This document shows, piece after piece, positions 54,481-64,000 of a DNA stretch of 64,000 bases. The stretch covers positions 77,973,668 through 78,037,667 of the forward strand of contig NC_133773.1 in the NCBI RefSeq assembly GCF_003597395.2, written 5' to 3'. A program made the translations under genes and the position numbers. This DNA is from Chelonoidis abingdonii (lineage: Eukaryota > Chordata > Testudines > Testudinidae). The notes beneath the pieces were generated by a model. It saw nothing but the letters and a program-made list of their open reading frames with translations. It searched no databases and was not told where the DNA came from. Position 1 is the stretch's first letter. Each line of letters opens with the position of its first letter.

Positions 54481-57284
54481 CATGTGAAAACATTATGCAA
54501 TGACCTATAAGTGAAAAGGCTAAGCTTGCATAGGTAAATCCTTGGTTGTGTGTGCAATGGACAAGCATGCACTTTTTTTCTGTCACACCTGTTGCACCCT
54601 AGGTTGAAATTATATCAAACAGTTGACAACACTTATCTAAATATGTTTAAACTAGTTTGGAAAAATATTTCAGCCATCAAACATTTTTCTTCCTAGCTTA
54701 CCCAAACCAAAACTGTTAAAGGTTCAGATAAGATAATCAATATGTTGTTCATTATTAAATGAATGGAATGTCAAAGGAGATTCAGGAAGCTGATGAGTTC
54801 ATGGACAGGACATAAATTCTCTAAAAATGCCTCAGTAAACTAAAGCAGGACCCACTTAATTGACCTAAACTTCCCTGAATAACATCATCAAAATAACTTT
54901 TTTTTAAAAAAAAGACTCTATAGAATCGGAGAAGAAGAGAAAGAGCAATACTTCCGAAGATCACTTTAATTGACGTGTGCTGATATGGTGTGCTGGGTTT
55001 GAAGTAGGAACGTAGAGATTACATCTGTTACAAAAGTCACATGTTCATGTTTCTTTAAATATTCTTCTGGTAGCAATAATGGCCATGATGCAGGGCGTAT
55101 TTAGGGATAAATGAGCAATTGGTTTTAACTCTTTCCATCTGCTCTCTGGGAAATACTGTTGCCATAATATTCCTTAATTAATGGTCTTTTCTTGTCTACC
55201 TAATCTATTGTTCCCTGACTCTTCATATTCAAATTTCCTCCTCTAGCTCCCTGCCTTTAATGAAACTCTTATAAAATTATTGCTCCGAATCACTGTTGTT
55301 CTGGCTGCCTTGAATTTACAGTGTCACCCACGGACATACAATTAATTCGCAGAACACTTTAATGTAACAATGCAAAGCCTGTGACTATAGTACTAGCATA
55401 ATGCAGAAGCATCTTCTGAGACTGCCAAACAAATGCCAATTGACAATGATGGGTTCTCGTCTGATAGTGTTATTTTTGGTTACCTTTGAATGTAGCCTTA
55501 TTTATTCTGATGACCTGTAGCTGAAAGACACCACTGCCATTTTCCTGAACCATCCAGTCTTGCTCACGTCTTTAAATTACAAGATTTCATGTGGTTGCAT
55601 GTTCTTTTTCTGCATTGTTGTTTCTTCAAACTTTAATACCCACAGTGTTTGAAATTGTTTGTGCCTTAAAGTCTATTCAAAATTGTATCCAGGATATTGC
55701 AGCTTTTTCCATGAAATCTTTTATTTTAGTAGTTTCAGATAAACATTTAGCAGCATTAAGAAGGCTCAGAGGAAGCATAAGGGGATGACAGAAAAACGAG
55801 GTGTAAGGGTACTTTTTATTGTGTAATATTAATGACAAATTCATTAAATATAATATGATTTAAGGGAATAACTTTTTGTTTGAAAAAGTGGTATATTAAG
55901 ACAAAGGATAAATGGTGCAGAAGAAGGCATAGAGAAAGGCATAAATTCATTGAGAATTAAATTTAAATGTTTCTATAATTGCTGGTGTACTTTACTCTAA
56001 AGAGTATGTGGTGTGCTAAAATGAAGAGAGCAGCTGAAAGGAGTGCAATTTATTTTTTTTTAAACTAGACTCAAAATTATAAGAATTATAAAACAGTTGG
56101 AAAGCATGAGACATAGCACAAAAGTGCTTTTGAAGAATATAAATAGCTTTAAAGACTATGAGGCAAATTCTTTGCTGTGTCCAGCTTCTGCCGGCTCTAT
56201 GCCTGTTGGGGACTCTCTCAGCCAGATTTAGGGCTGCTTTACCTAAGTTGTTTAATACAAAGTGCCCTAATAGGCAGAATCTGGGCCCAATGCTAATGCA
56301 GCAGGCACTGGATAGTTCAGGGTGTTGTTAATAAGCAATGGAAACTTTCAGCTCTGATGCACAGCTTCAAATTTAACCTAGCTCAATAGTAACCAAAAGT
56401 CATTACTGTTTGATAGCCTGCATGCATATGAGTAGGTTGTCTCTGGTTGTTCCTATATATCTTAGAAATTTCCATAGTGCCCATCATCCTAATGTGTAAG
56501 GCCCAGATCCTCAAAAGAATTTGTGTCTAAATACTGGGCCTAAGTGCTGAATACCATAAAATAGCCCTGGCAAAGTGTTTTCCACAGCAGTCTTGATAGT
56601 AGGTTCAGTGCTTCAGGTTACGGAAAGAACCTTTTACAGATTCTAGGAAGTGCTGCTTGTCTTTGTGTGAGTGTTAGAACATCCCCTTTATTTTTCCTTA
56701 AGGCCAGACATCTTTCCCCCAAAGTTGTTTCCTATTCCTTATGACAAGGTCACAAAAAAAAAAATCCATTGTTTTTCTGACTAATTGGCCAGCTGATTGG
56801 TAGTAGTATCAGAAGAGAGACCAAGAAGTGAATAGCCACAGAGATTGAACTAACATTTTATTCCTAGTGAGAAAACACATTAGTCTAGCAGTGTGGAAGA
56901 AGTTTGTACTATTACTGTCCTTGGTGTAAACAGATGACTTCAGTCTCCAGGCTTTGTACTGGTCCAGCAAAGTTCAGGTTGCTCTGGACGATAAGGTATT
57001 GGAAGTTTCTCTGAGCAGAAGTGTGTGATAAGCTCACTGTTCTCAAGCAATTCTGGATTCAAGTGCCCTCTATAAGTCAGAGTTGGGAAATTTTGACTCC
57101 TAAGTGTCTGTTCTCTTTTTCTAATACTATCACTTATTGTTGGGCAGAAAATACTACAAAAACCACCTGTTGTAATAATTAGCATTAGCAATTTGGGCAT
57201 CCAATTATGTTTCCTTTAGTCGTGTGTGTAACCAAATTTTTGCTAGTGAGACTACTCCCAAATGTAAAGGAAGTAGGACTTAGC
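54481..57284. other. 2.8-kb AT-rich sequence, no gene
   Basis: No gene is supported. Old repeat phrases occur at about 56160-56290 ('aggcagaatctgggcccaat') and 56500-56575. The frames at 55591-55788 and 57200-56940 have no recognisable motif. Confidence 0.5.
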
Positions 57285-57450
57285 CCTTCATCTTCAAAGC
57301 ACATTACAACTAATTAATCCTCACAATAATCCTGTCAGATAGGTAAACAACATTATCCCAATTTTACAAATTAGGAATTAGAAGCATAAAAGTTACACAT
57401 AATTTGCTCAAGACTACAAAGTGAGCCAGTGTCAGATCCAGGATAAAACC
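57285..57450 (+). repeat. MIR/CORE-SINE fragment, best preserved copy
   Basis: The phrase order is 'cttcaaagcacattacaact', 'taatcctcacaataatcctg', 'ataggtaaacaacattatcc', 'caattttacaaattaggaa', 'aatttgctcaagactacaaa' and 'gtgagccagtgtcagatcca'. This follows the MIR core and tail closely. It is the clearest ancient SINE in the window. Confidence 0.85.
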
Positions 57451-58454
57451 TGGATAAAATTCTTTTGTTCCAGTTCAATGCTGAGGCTATAAAATCTCAA
57501 CATTTTTCCAGTACTTGTTCTGGTCTCAGCAGAAAAATGAAAGAGAAGCTTAGGGTATGAAAATGAATAAATAATAATACATTTATTACATATTGCATTT
57601 AAATAAATAATATATTTACTACATAATGCTATTTTTTTTCATAGGAGGGGGAGAAATCCATTCCTTATTTTATTTGAACTTATTTGTCCATCCTTAATTA
57701 TTCATGAAAGAAGATAGAAAAAGTAAATTAAAGCCAAAATGTTGTGCAGTGTGCATAATATGACTTTTATTCCTAAAGAATCTTGTAGTGAGTCTTTGAA
57801 GCTGAACGAGGCTGCGGTTTCTAGAGACAATGATGAAGAATAATAAAGTGGTGATCATTGTGAAAAGGGCAAAAGTCACTGTAATATAGCTTTAAACTGT
57901 CAAAAGTCATAGGCATTACAGTTTATCTGTGAAAAAAGACCCAGTAAATATTTGAAAAACACAAACCCTCTTTATACAGGGGGAGAATTAATATGGGTCC
58001 CTAACTGTTTTCTGTTGATAAAAGAAATTTCAGACACAAGTAAAAAACACACGTCACAGTCAGCTGAAAGTCTATATTCATATTTTAAAAAAACTCACCT
58101 TTTTGATGGAAATGCTTGGTTAAACCAGTTGTTAATCAAAAGAAGTTCAAACAATCAGTGTTTTCCACATTTCATTAAAACCTGAAACACAGACTTCTGC
58201 TGTGAATAGAAATATCTTAGCATCACTGTTATAAATTGATGTAAGTTAAGATTCTATAAAGTTGTTTGCAAAAATACATACATTTAAAAACTAGTTGCAG
58301 CATGCCAACAAAACATATTGGAATTCCTTGTGTTATCTTAGAAGATAAAAGAACTAGGCACTGTTCATTTTATTTCTAAAAACAGAAATAGTAACTTATG
58401 TTGAATCTTTAATGTTTCTGGAACATAAGCCAAGAAAGAATAAATATGTAGTTT
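57451..58454. other. AT-rich intergenic sequence
   Basis: A tandem-like 'aataaataataatacattta' / 'aaataaataatatatttact' pair lies at about 57562-57625. Frames at 57694-57879 and 57952-58185 lack motifs. Confidence 0.5.
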
Positions 58455-59770
58455 AAAATTGCCCTAAAGAAAACAATGGAGCAGGTCCTCAAGGAATCCA
58501 TTTTGAAGCACTTGGAGGAAAGCAAGGTGATCAGAAGCAGTCAGCATGGATTCACCAAGGGTAAGTCATGCCTGACCAACCTGATTGCCTTCTATGATTA
58601 GATAACTGGCTCTGTGGATATGGGGAAAGAGGTGGATGTGATATATCTTGACTTTAGCAAAGCTTTTTACAGTATTCTTGCCAGCAAGTTAAAAAAAGTA
58701 TGGATTGGATTAACTATAAGGTGGATAGAAAGCTGGCTAGATTGTCAGGCTCAATTGGTAGTGATCAATGGCTCGATGTCTAGCTGGCAGCCGGTATCAA
58801 GTGGAGTGCCCCAGGGGTAGGTCCTGAGGCCGATTTTGTTCAACATCTTTATTAATGATCTGGATGATGGGATTAATTGCACTCGCAACAAATTCACAGA
58901 TGACACTAAATTGAGGGGAGAGGTAGATATACTGGAGGGTAGGGATAGGGTCCAGAGTGACCTAGACAAATTGGAGGATTGGGCCAAAAGAAATCTGATG
59001 AGGTTCAACAAGGACAAATGCAGAGTTCTGCACTTAGGAAGGAAGAATCCCATGCACCGCTATGGGCTAGGGACCGACTGGCTAAGCAGCAGTTCTGCAA
59101 AAGAGGACCTGGGGATTACAGTGGATGAGAAGCTGGATATGAGTCAGCAGTGTGCCCTCATTGCCAAAAAGGCCAATAGCATATTGGGCTGCATCAGTAG
59201 GAGCATTGCCAGCAGATCGAGGGAAGTGATTATTCCCCTCTATTCAGCACTGGTGAGGCCACACCTGGAGTACTGTCCAGGGTTGATCCCCCAACACAGA
59301 AGTGATATGGACAAATTGGAGAGAGTCTAGCAGAGGGTAATGTAAATGATTAGGGGGCTGGGGCACATGACTTATGAGGAGAGGCTGAGGGAACTGGGGG
59401 TTATTTAGTTTGGAGAAGAGAAAAGTGAGGGGGATTCGATAGCACCCTTCAACTACCTGAAAGGGGGTTCCAAAGAGGATGGAGCTAAGCTATTCTCAGT
59501 GGTGGCAGATGACAGAACAAGAACAAATGGTCTCAAGTTGCAGTGGAGGAGGTCTGTCTGAGTTGGATATTAGGAAACGCTATTTCACTAGGAGGGTGAT
59601 GAAGCACTGGAATAGGTTCCTCGCAAGGTGACGGAATCTCTATCCTTAGAGGTTTTTTAAGGCTCGTCTTGATAAAGCCTTGGCTGAGATGATTTAGTTG
59701 ATGTTGGTCCTGCTTTAAGCAGGGTGTTGGGCTAGATGGTCTCCTGAGGTCTCTTCCAACTCTATGATTC
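58455..59770 (+). pseudogene. CR1 LINE, best-preserved copy (RT domain to 3' end)
   Basis: 5'-truncated ORF2. It starts inside RT with [17 protein letters not shown] and '[20 protein letters not shown]' near 58480-58595. EVDVIYLDFSKAF follows near 58630. SSWQPVSSGVPQG ends at a TAG stop (58818-58820), exactly after the PQG motif. The frame 58836-59330 (164 codons) carries LFNIFINDLDDG, the catalytic box KFTDDTKL (58889-58912; FADD in most relatives), KEDLGITVDEKLDMSQQCALIAKKANSILGC (the DLG..VD..L.MSQQC region) and VIIPLYSALVRPHLEYC. The 3' tail ends 'ggttgggctagatggtctcc' and 'aactctatgattcta'. It is the youngest-looking CR1 here, but dead because of the stop and frameshifts. Confidence 0.93.
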
Positions 59771-60845
59771 TAGTACTTTAGCACAAATATAATAATAATA
59801 AAATATACTCAGAACAGATTTAAGATCCATAATTAAGAATATTCATGATTGATTTGACATCACTGAAATTGGGTCAGGCCCTTAGAAAGCTTGAAGGCCC
59901 ATGTCATATCAGGGTTCCTAAAGTTAGGCTTCTAAATCCACATTTAGGCTCCTAAGTACAAATGGTATGATTTTCACAAATAGTGAGCTACTGTGACTCC
60001 TACTGACCTGCAGGGTGTGTCCAGCTTCCTATTACTTGGAAGGAACCATTCTGGCAGCTGGGAATCACTGGGACTCAAGGATATTCTGGTTAGTGTGGCC
60101 CAGGAGAGGTTGGTGTAAGAGTCACCCAAGTATTCCCTGATGCTGCCCTGCAGTGGGGTTCAAACCAGCCCCCAGAGCAACCTAGTTAGAGACTGACACA
60201 AGCCACCTTCCCATAGTCCTTTTTCAAAAGTGTGTAGATTCCTGTGTATCTAAATTAATGGCCTAATTGTCAGAAGCATTGAACATCCAGCAGGTCCCAC
60301 TTACTTCATCCGAAAACAACAAACTGCTTGCAAATGGGCCTTTACCTGTTTGACTAGCTGTATTACTGACTTTCATCTCAGCGGGATGTACATTTTCCTA
60401 ACATTGCTATAACCACTCAGAGGTACTCAAATACTGCAATATTGAGTGTAGTATAAGTACCTATCTAGCTAGAAAATGTATTTCCAACTTTCACTACTGT
60501 CCTTTGGTGTTTTTCGTTCTCTTCCACCAGGTGCTTCATTTTCCAAACAATCCGGAAAGATATTCTATCTATCTATGCCAGTAGTTTTGATGCCAACATG
60601 ACCTAATAGTCACTCATATAATAAAACCAATCTGAATCTTCATGTTTTAAATATTCCTGCTCAGGATATGGCTTTCCAAATATTTATTTCTGTAAAGCTT
60701 AAATGTGTCATCTACTGTTCTTTTGTCCTGTAAGTTTACTGCCTCTTTAATTTGTGCATATCCCCTCTGATCACTCCTACATAAATCTGTTTTACTGAAA
60801 CAAAATAATAATAAAAAATAAAACTAGCTAACTTATTCATCTGTT
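59771..60845. other. Intergenic sequence with an old palindromic repeat fragment
   Basis: 59918-59985 ('aaagttaggcttctaaatcc', 'acatttaggctcctaag') resembles an amniote palindromic repeat. No gene is supported. Confidence 0.5.
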
Positions 60846-60847
60846 TC

Positions 60848-60887
60848 CCCTTCCTTCCTTCCTTCCTTCTTTCCTTCCTTCCTTCTC
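60848..60887. repeat. (CCTT)n tetranucleotide microsatellite
   Basis: About ten CCTT units, one interrupted by an extra T. The strand is entirely pyrimidine. Confidence 0.95.
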
Positions 60888-62509
60888 CAGGCAGGATTAG
60901 TAACTCTAACCAATATATTCAGATGCACACTTTATGGTTTATTGTTACAAGGACAGGGATGCACATCTGATTAAGTTATATACAACACTCCATGGTGTAT
61001 ATATGTCTTGGAATTATGATGCTAAAGGGAGTCTACAAAATAAAGGATTATGGAATGTTAGTCCTAATTAAATTCAGAGGCCGTGTGAAGTTTCCCTTTT
61101 CAAAAATGTATCCAAATACAAAAATTTCTTCCTTGATGCTGAAGAATAGTTTTCACCTCTGACTTTTCATTAAATGCCAAATCCGGTGTCACACAAAGAC
61201 GCATATTAAAGTAATAGTCTTTCTAGGTAAAAATAAATACTTGAGCCATGGTAGGATAAATTTGGATCTAGGAAAAACTCTGCAGTGCAATAAACTGATG
61301 AAGTTAGGGGACTACAGGTTCAGATAACTGGGAAAAGGAAGATCATAGGATTCAAAGTCTCAGGTCACTGCATACTAAGAATACCTTTCACTTCTAGAAT
61401 CTCGGGAGAAAAATGGAGTCTCCTTGTTTATTTTTAAATTGAAGAGTTCAAAAAAAATCTTTGTGCCAAGGATGGGACTAAAAATAGATAATAAAAGCTT
61501 TATGTAAAAACTAATCAACCAGACAAACAAAAAACCAAAACAAAAAACCTTTGGTATTGATTTGCAATACAAGGAGAGGCTGAAGTCCAGGGGAGAGAAC
61601 AGAGACAATTGTTGAAAACAAGTCTCCTGCCCCCATCACACAAACAAACACAAAACAATTGAATAGAAATAGGCCATTAAAAGCTAATAAAATCAAACAG
61701 AATGGACAAACTAAACCCATTTACAAATAGCCAGTGAGAGTTCCATATAGCTTCTGAATGGTTACTTACAAATATGTACCAATATTTGGTCTCTCCCGAG
61801 AGGGTATTCAGTTTATCTGCAAATCGTCTATCTGTCTCCTGGGAGACTGTTTATCTTGTATATTTGTGTCTCTTTTATCTCCAAAGGATTTCTCTCCTGG
61901 TTGGCTATTTGTTTCCTATATTGTTCCTTTCCTTGAAGATTGTTTATCTCCAAATATTCTCACTCTTGGATGGCATGTACATGATTTTTGTTTGTCAACA
62001 GAAGTGACCACATTTCATTATCTGTTACTAACGTTTCTGTGTAGGAAGATAGAAGGAAAAACCTTTATGAATCCATGAATGCTCTGGACATAGATAAATA
62101 CTGGTGAAGCATGGCATGTGTCCCTATTTGTGTTTTCATTGTATTTGATCATATTCGCATTTCTACTCTAACTTTCCTTTTTTTCTTAATATGTGTACAG
62201 TTCCATTTCTGTTTAACAAGTTTTAATTTTCCCAGAACATTTTTATGTTGAGACCAGAACTCTCTAGTTCTCCCAACAACTGAATAAATGTCAAAATGTC
62301 ACCTTTAGAGTATCAGACTCCAGTCATCTGACCATACCTGTGGCATTTTGATCTGTCTCTTCCCCTTGACCCTAGCAGTCTAATTCTCTTTCCTTTCTTC
62401 ATAACTGCAGAGATAGCCTTCTAGCTCTGTCCTCTCTTTGAAGCCTTGTGGGATTTTTTTGGTAACGATGAGAAGCTGACTAACCTATCTATTTTAGGTA
62501 TTCCTATAG
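60888..62509. other. AT-rich intergenic sequence
   Basis: No gene is supported. The 106-codon plus frame at 61758-62078 and minus frames at 61375-61720 have hydrophobic, Phe/Leu-rich translations typical of AT-rich chance frames, with no recognised motif. Confidence 0.5.
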
Positions 62510-62600
62510 AGCCAGATTCTGCCACCTTTGCTCGCATTGGATAGTACCTTTCTCTGAGCGTACTTTCACTGAAGCAAGTGGGAGTACTAGCAAAGAGCTG
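62510..62600. repeat. Palindromic amniote repeat, left half
   Basis: 'gccagattctgccacctttg' and 'ctcgcattggatagtacctt' form the left arm. The inverted right arm ('tactcagcatgagcaaggtg', 'ccagaatctggccc') lies at 63032-63067. The centre is present as 'agtgggagtactagc'. Confidence 0.65.
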
Positions 62601-63017
62601 TATTGTAACCCTACAATCCTGCCTGTCTACAGCACAGCACATAGCTGTGCTGCCCAAGGAGGAGTGCAGAGATTGTCCTGTGACTCTGGGGTCATGTCAA
62701 CACTAGATATTAACTCAAGTGTTTTGGCAATCTTGACACAAGTTAAAAACTCTAGAGTACACATACCATCAGAGTCACAACCTGCGCCTGCGTCCTGCTC
62801 TGAGGTTGCTCCACTGTGTAAACTGGTGTGTGCTGGAGGGGCCAGAGCCAAGGATCTACTCACTCTCTGCCCACTTGCCTGGGAATGAGAGTAGTGGCCT
62901 TGCAGGGGCCCCCCACTCAGAAGAGTCCAGTGATAAATGGTAGCCTGCACAAGGATATTACGTGGCTTTTATTTCCTCATACTCCACATACGAGTACACA
63001 ACAGGACTTATAACTGA

Positions 63018-63072
63018 GCCCAGGGTAACATATTACTCAGCATGAGCAAGGTGCCAGAATCTGGCCCATTGT
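63018..63072. repeat. Palindromic amniote repeat, right half
   Basis: The inverted counterpart of 62510-62600. About 420 bp of unrelated sequence separates the halves, so either this is one element split by an insertion or two partial copies. Confidence 0.6.
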
Positions 63073-63267
63073 ATTTATCACCATAGTATCTAAGGGCTAA
63101 TATGCTTCAATCATATTGAAGACAGCAGGTCTTCATGAAAGTGTGAGAGTCTGTTTGCATGGATCTGCATATAGGATCATGGTCTATGTTCTGTATCAAT
63201 GTAGCTCCAGGAACTTAGCTTTGGGCATCTCCATGAAGTCCAAAGCATATTCTGATACTAACAGTGA

Positions 63268-63335
63268 AGGCTGGATTCGGCAAGATGCTAGGCACTATTA
63301 GCTCCCATTGAAATGAATGGGAATTGAGAGTGATC
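63268..63335. repeat. Old palindromic repeat fragment
   Basis: Contains 'agctcccattgaaatgaatg' followed by 'ggaattgagagtgatcag', the centre and right arm of an amniote repeat with the 'cccattgacttcaatggg' core. Confidence 0.6.
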
Positions 63336-63455
63336 AGTGTTACAACCTGGTCCCAGTCCTCCTCTTGGGACAGACACCAGAGTGCTATGATTGGATCCAA
63401 CTTTTAAATCCCATGGGCTTCAAAGTCCCCCCTCCATGGTTGAGCATTAACTGGT

Positions 63456-63496
63456 CAATGTTCCTAGCTCTGGGTCACTCAGAGCTAGGAACATTG
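63456..63496. repeat. Perfect 17-bp hairpin
   Basis: Stem CAATGTTCCTAGCTCTG (63456-63472), 7-nt loop GGTCACT, and the exact inverse CAGAGCTAGGAACATTG (63480-63496). No pol III terminator or known family was recognised. Confidence 0.9.
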
Positions 63497-64000
63497 CATA
63501 CTCCAAGGTGCACACCATATGTCTAACACCCTAGTTGGGTGGTGGGGACACCGTAGTCCATCTGTCCTAAATCCCAGAATCAGTGTTACAGCCCTCCCAA
63601 GCTCCAGTTGCTTAGATAAATTCCCTCAGAGTGTCCCTGGCTGTAGAAGCTCTGGTATCTCCATTAAGCTGTCCAAGGACCATGTATCAGTAAAGCAAGA
63701 ACAAAATATAAAGCAAGGATAAATATGTTAAAGATTGTGAGGAGTTCAAATCATATGACGACGGGGGACATACACCTTAGGTAGATAGCTAACTGCATTA
63801 ATGTAGTCACATTCAAAGGGTTTCTTTGTGCAACTAGGAAGGCTAGGAACGTCCTTCCTTTTTTTTTTTTTTAAATCAAAGCTTAAAGCCTGATGTGATT
63901 ACAAGATTCCAGGAGCTGGGGCACTAGGCACAGGACTTTAATGCCTATTTCCTAAATTTGGCCTTGACCATGACATGATGTCTGATGCACCATCATTTTA
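63497..64000. other. Intergenic sequence to window end
   Basis: No gene is seen. A T-rich run lies at about 63859-63872. Confidence 0.5.

Noticed and set aside
53395..54503. Pro/Arg-rich frames of 98 to 129 codons
   Set aside because: Open on both strands because of high GC and the 139-bp duplication; no domain or splice structure.
61758..62078. 106-codon hydrophobic frame resembling a membrane protein
   Set aside because: Phe/Leu/Ser composition expected from pyrimidine-rich AT-rich DNA; overlapped by a second similar frame and no motif.

Overview
This window is nuclear DNA from a vertebrate, most probably a cryptodiran (hidden-necked) turtle. It is AT-rich, low in CpG and full of decayed mobile elements. 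The diagnostic content is: two copies of the tRNA-derived turtle SINE (15376-15537 and, antisense, 50807-50959), many CR1 LINE fragments with the turtle-type 3' tails, PIF/Harbinger relics and MITEs with TTA target duplications, hAT-type MITEs with 8-bp target duplications, a Penelope-like relic, and a solo LTR. I find no host protein-coding gene, rRNA or functional tRNA gene. Nearly all open frames are short chance frames or remnants of transposon proteins. The best host-exon candidate is a 186-nt purine-rich open segment at 28329-28514 flanked by plausible splice sites.

Layout. 0-10 kb: CR1 tail, a perfect small hAT-like MITE (1924-2045), a Harbinger element with transposase remains (3262-4400), antisense CR1 (4530-5090), a GC-rich antisense repeat with a TATA box (5827-6690), a second Harbinger fragment, CR1 (8000-9345), a Penelope-like GIY-YIG relic (9459-9950) and a hAT-like MITE (9992-10305). 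10-25 kb: mostly unique AT-rich DNA with CR1 tails, the SINE, old amniote palindromic repeats and a 1.1-kb CR1 (20255-21341). 25-32 kb: an 80-bp minisatellite, a 1.9-kb antisense LINE that is not CR1, the exon candidate, a GC-rich composite ending in a Harbinger terminus, and a hAT-like MITE nested in an older repeat. 32-49 kb: unique DNA plus MITEs, a Penelope-like 3' end, a 965-bp solo LTR (42095-43059) and a Harbinger MITE (45566-45848). 49-55 kb: a 240-bp near-perfect palindrome, CR1, a 104-bp assembly gap, a SINE and a 1.1-kb GC-rich repeat. 55-64 kb: unique DNA, a MIR-like SINE, the best-preserved CR1 (58455-59770), a split palindromic repeat and a short perfect hairpin.

No genes act together here. 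The window is best read as intergenic or intronic DNA that records successive retrotransposon and DNA-transposon insertions, several of them datable relative to one another by nesting. All family names rest on recognising motifs and consensus-like phrases by eye; no database search was run.
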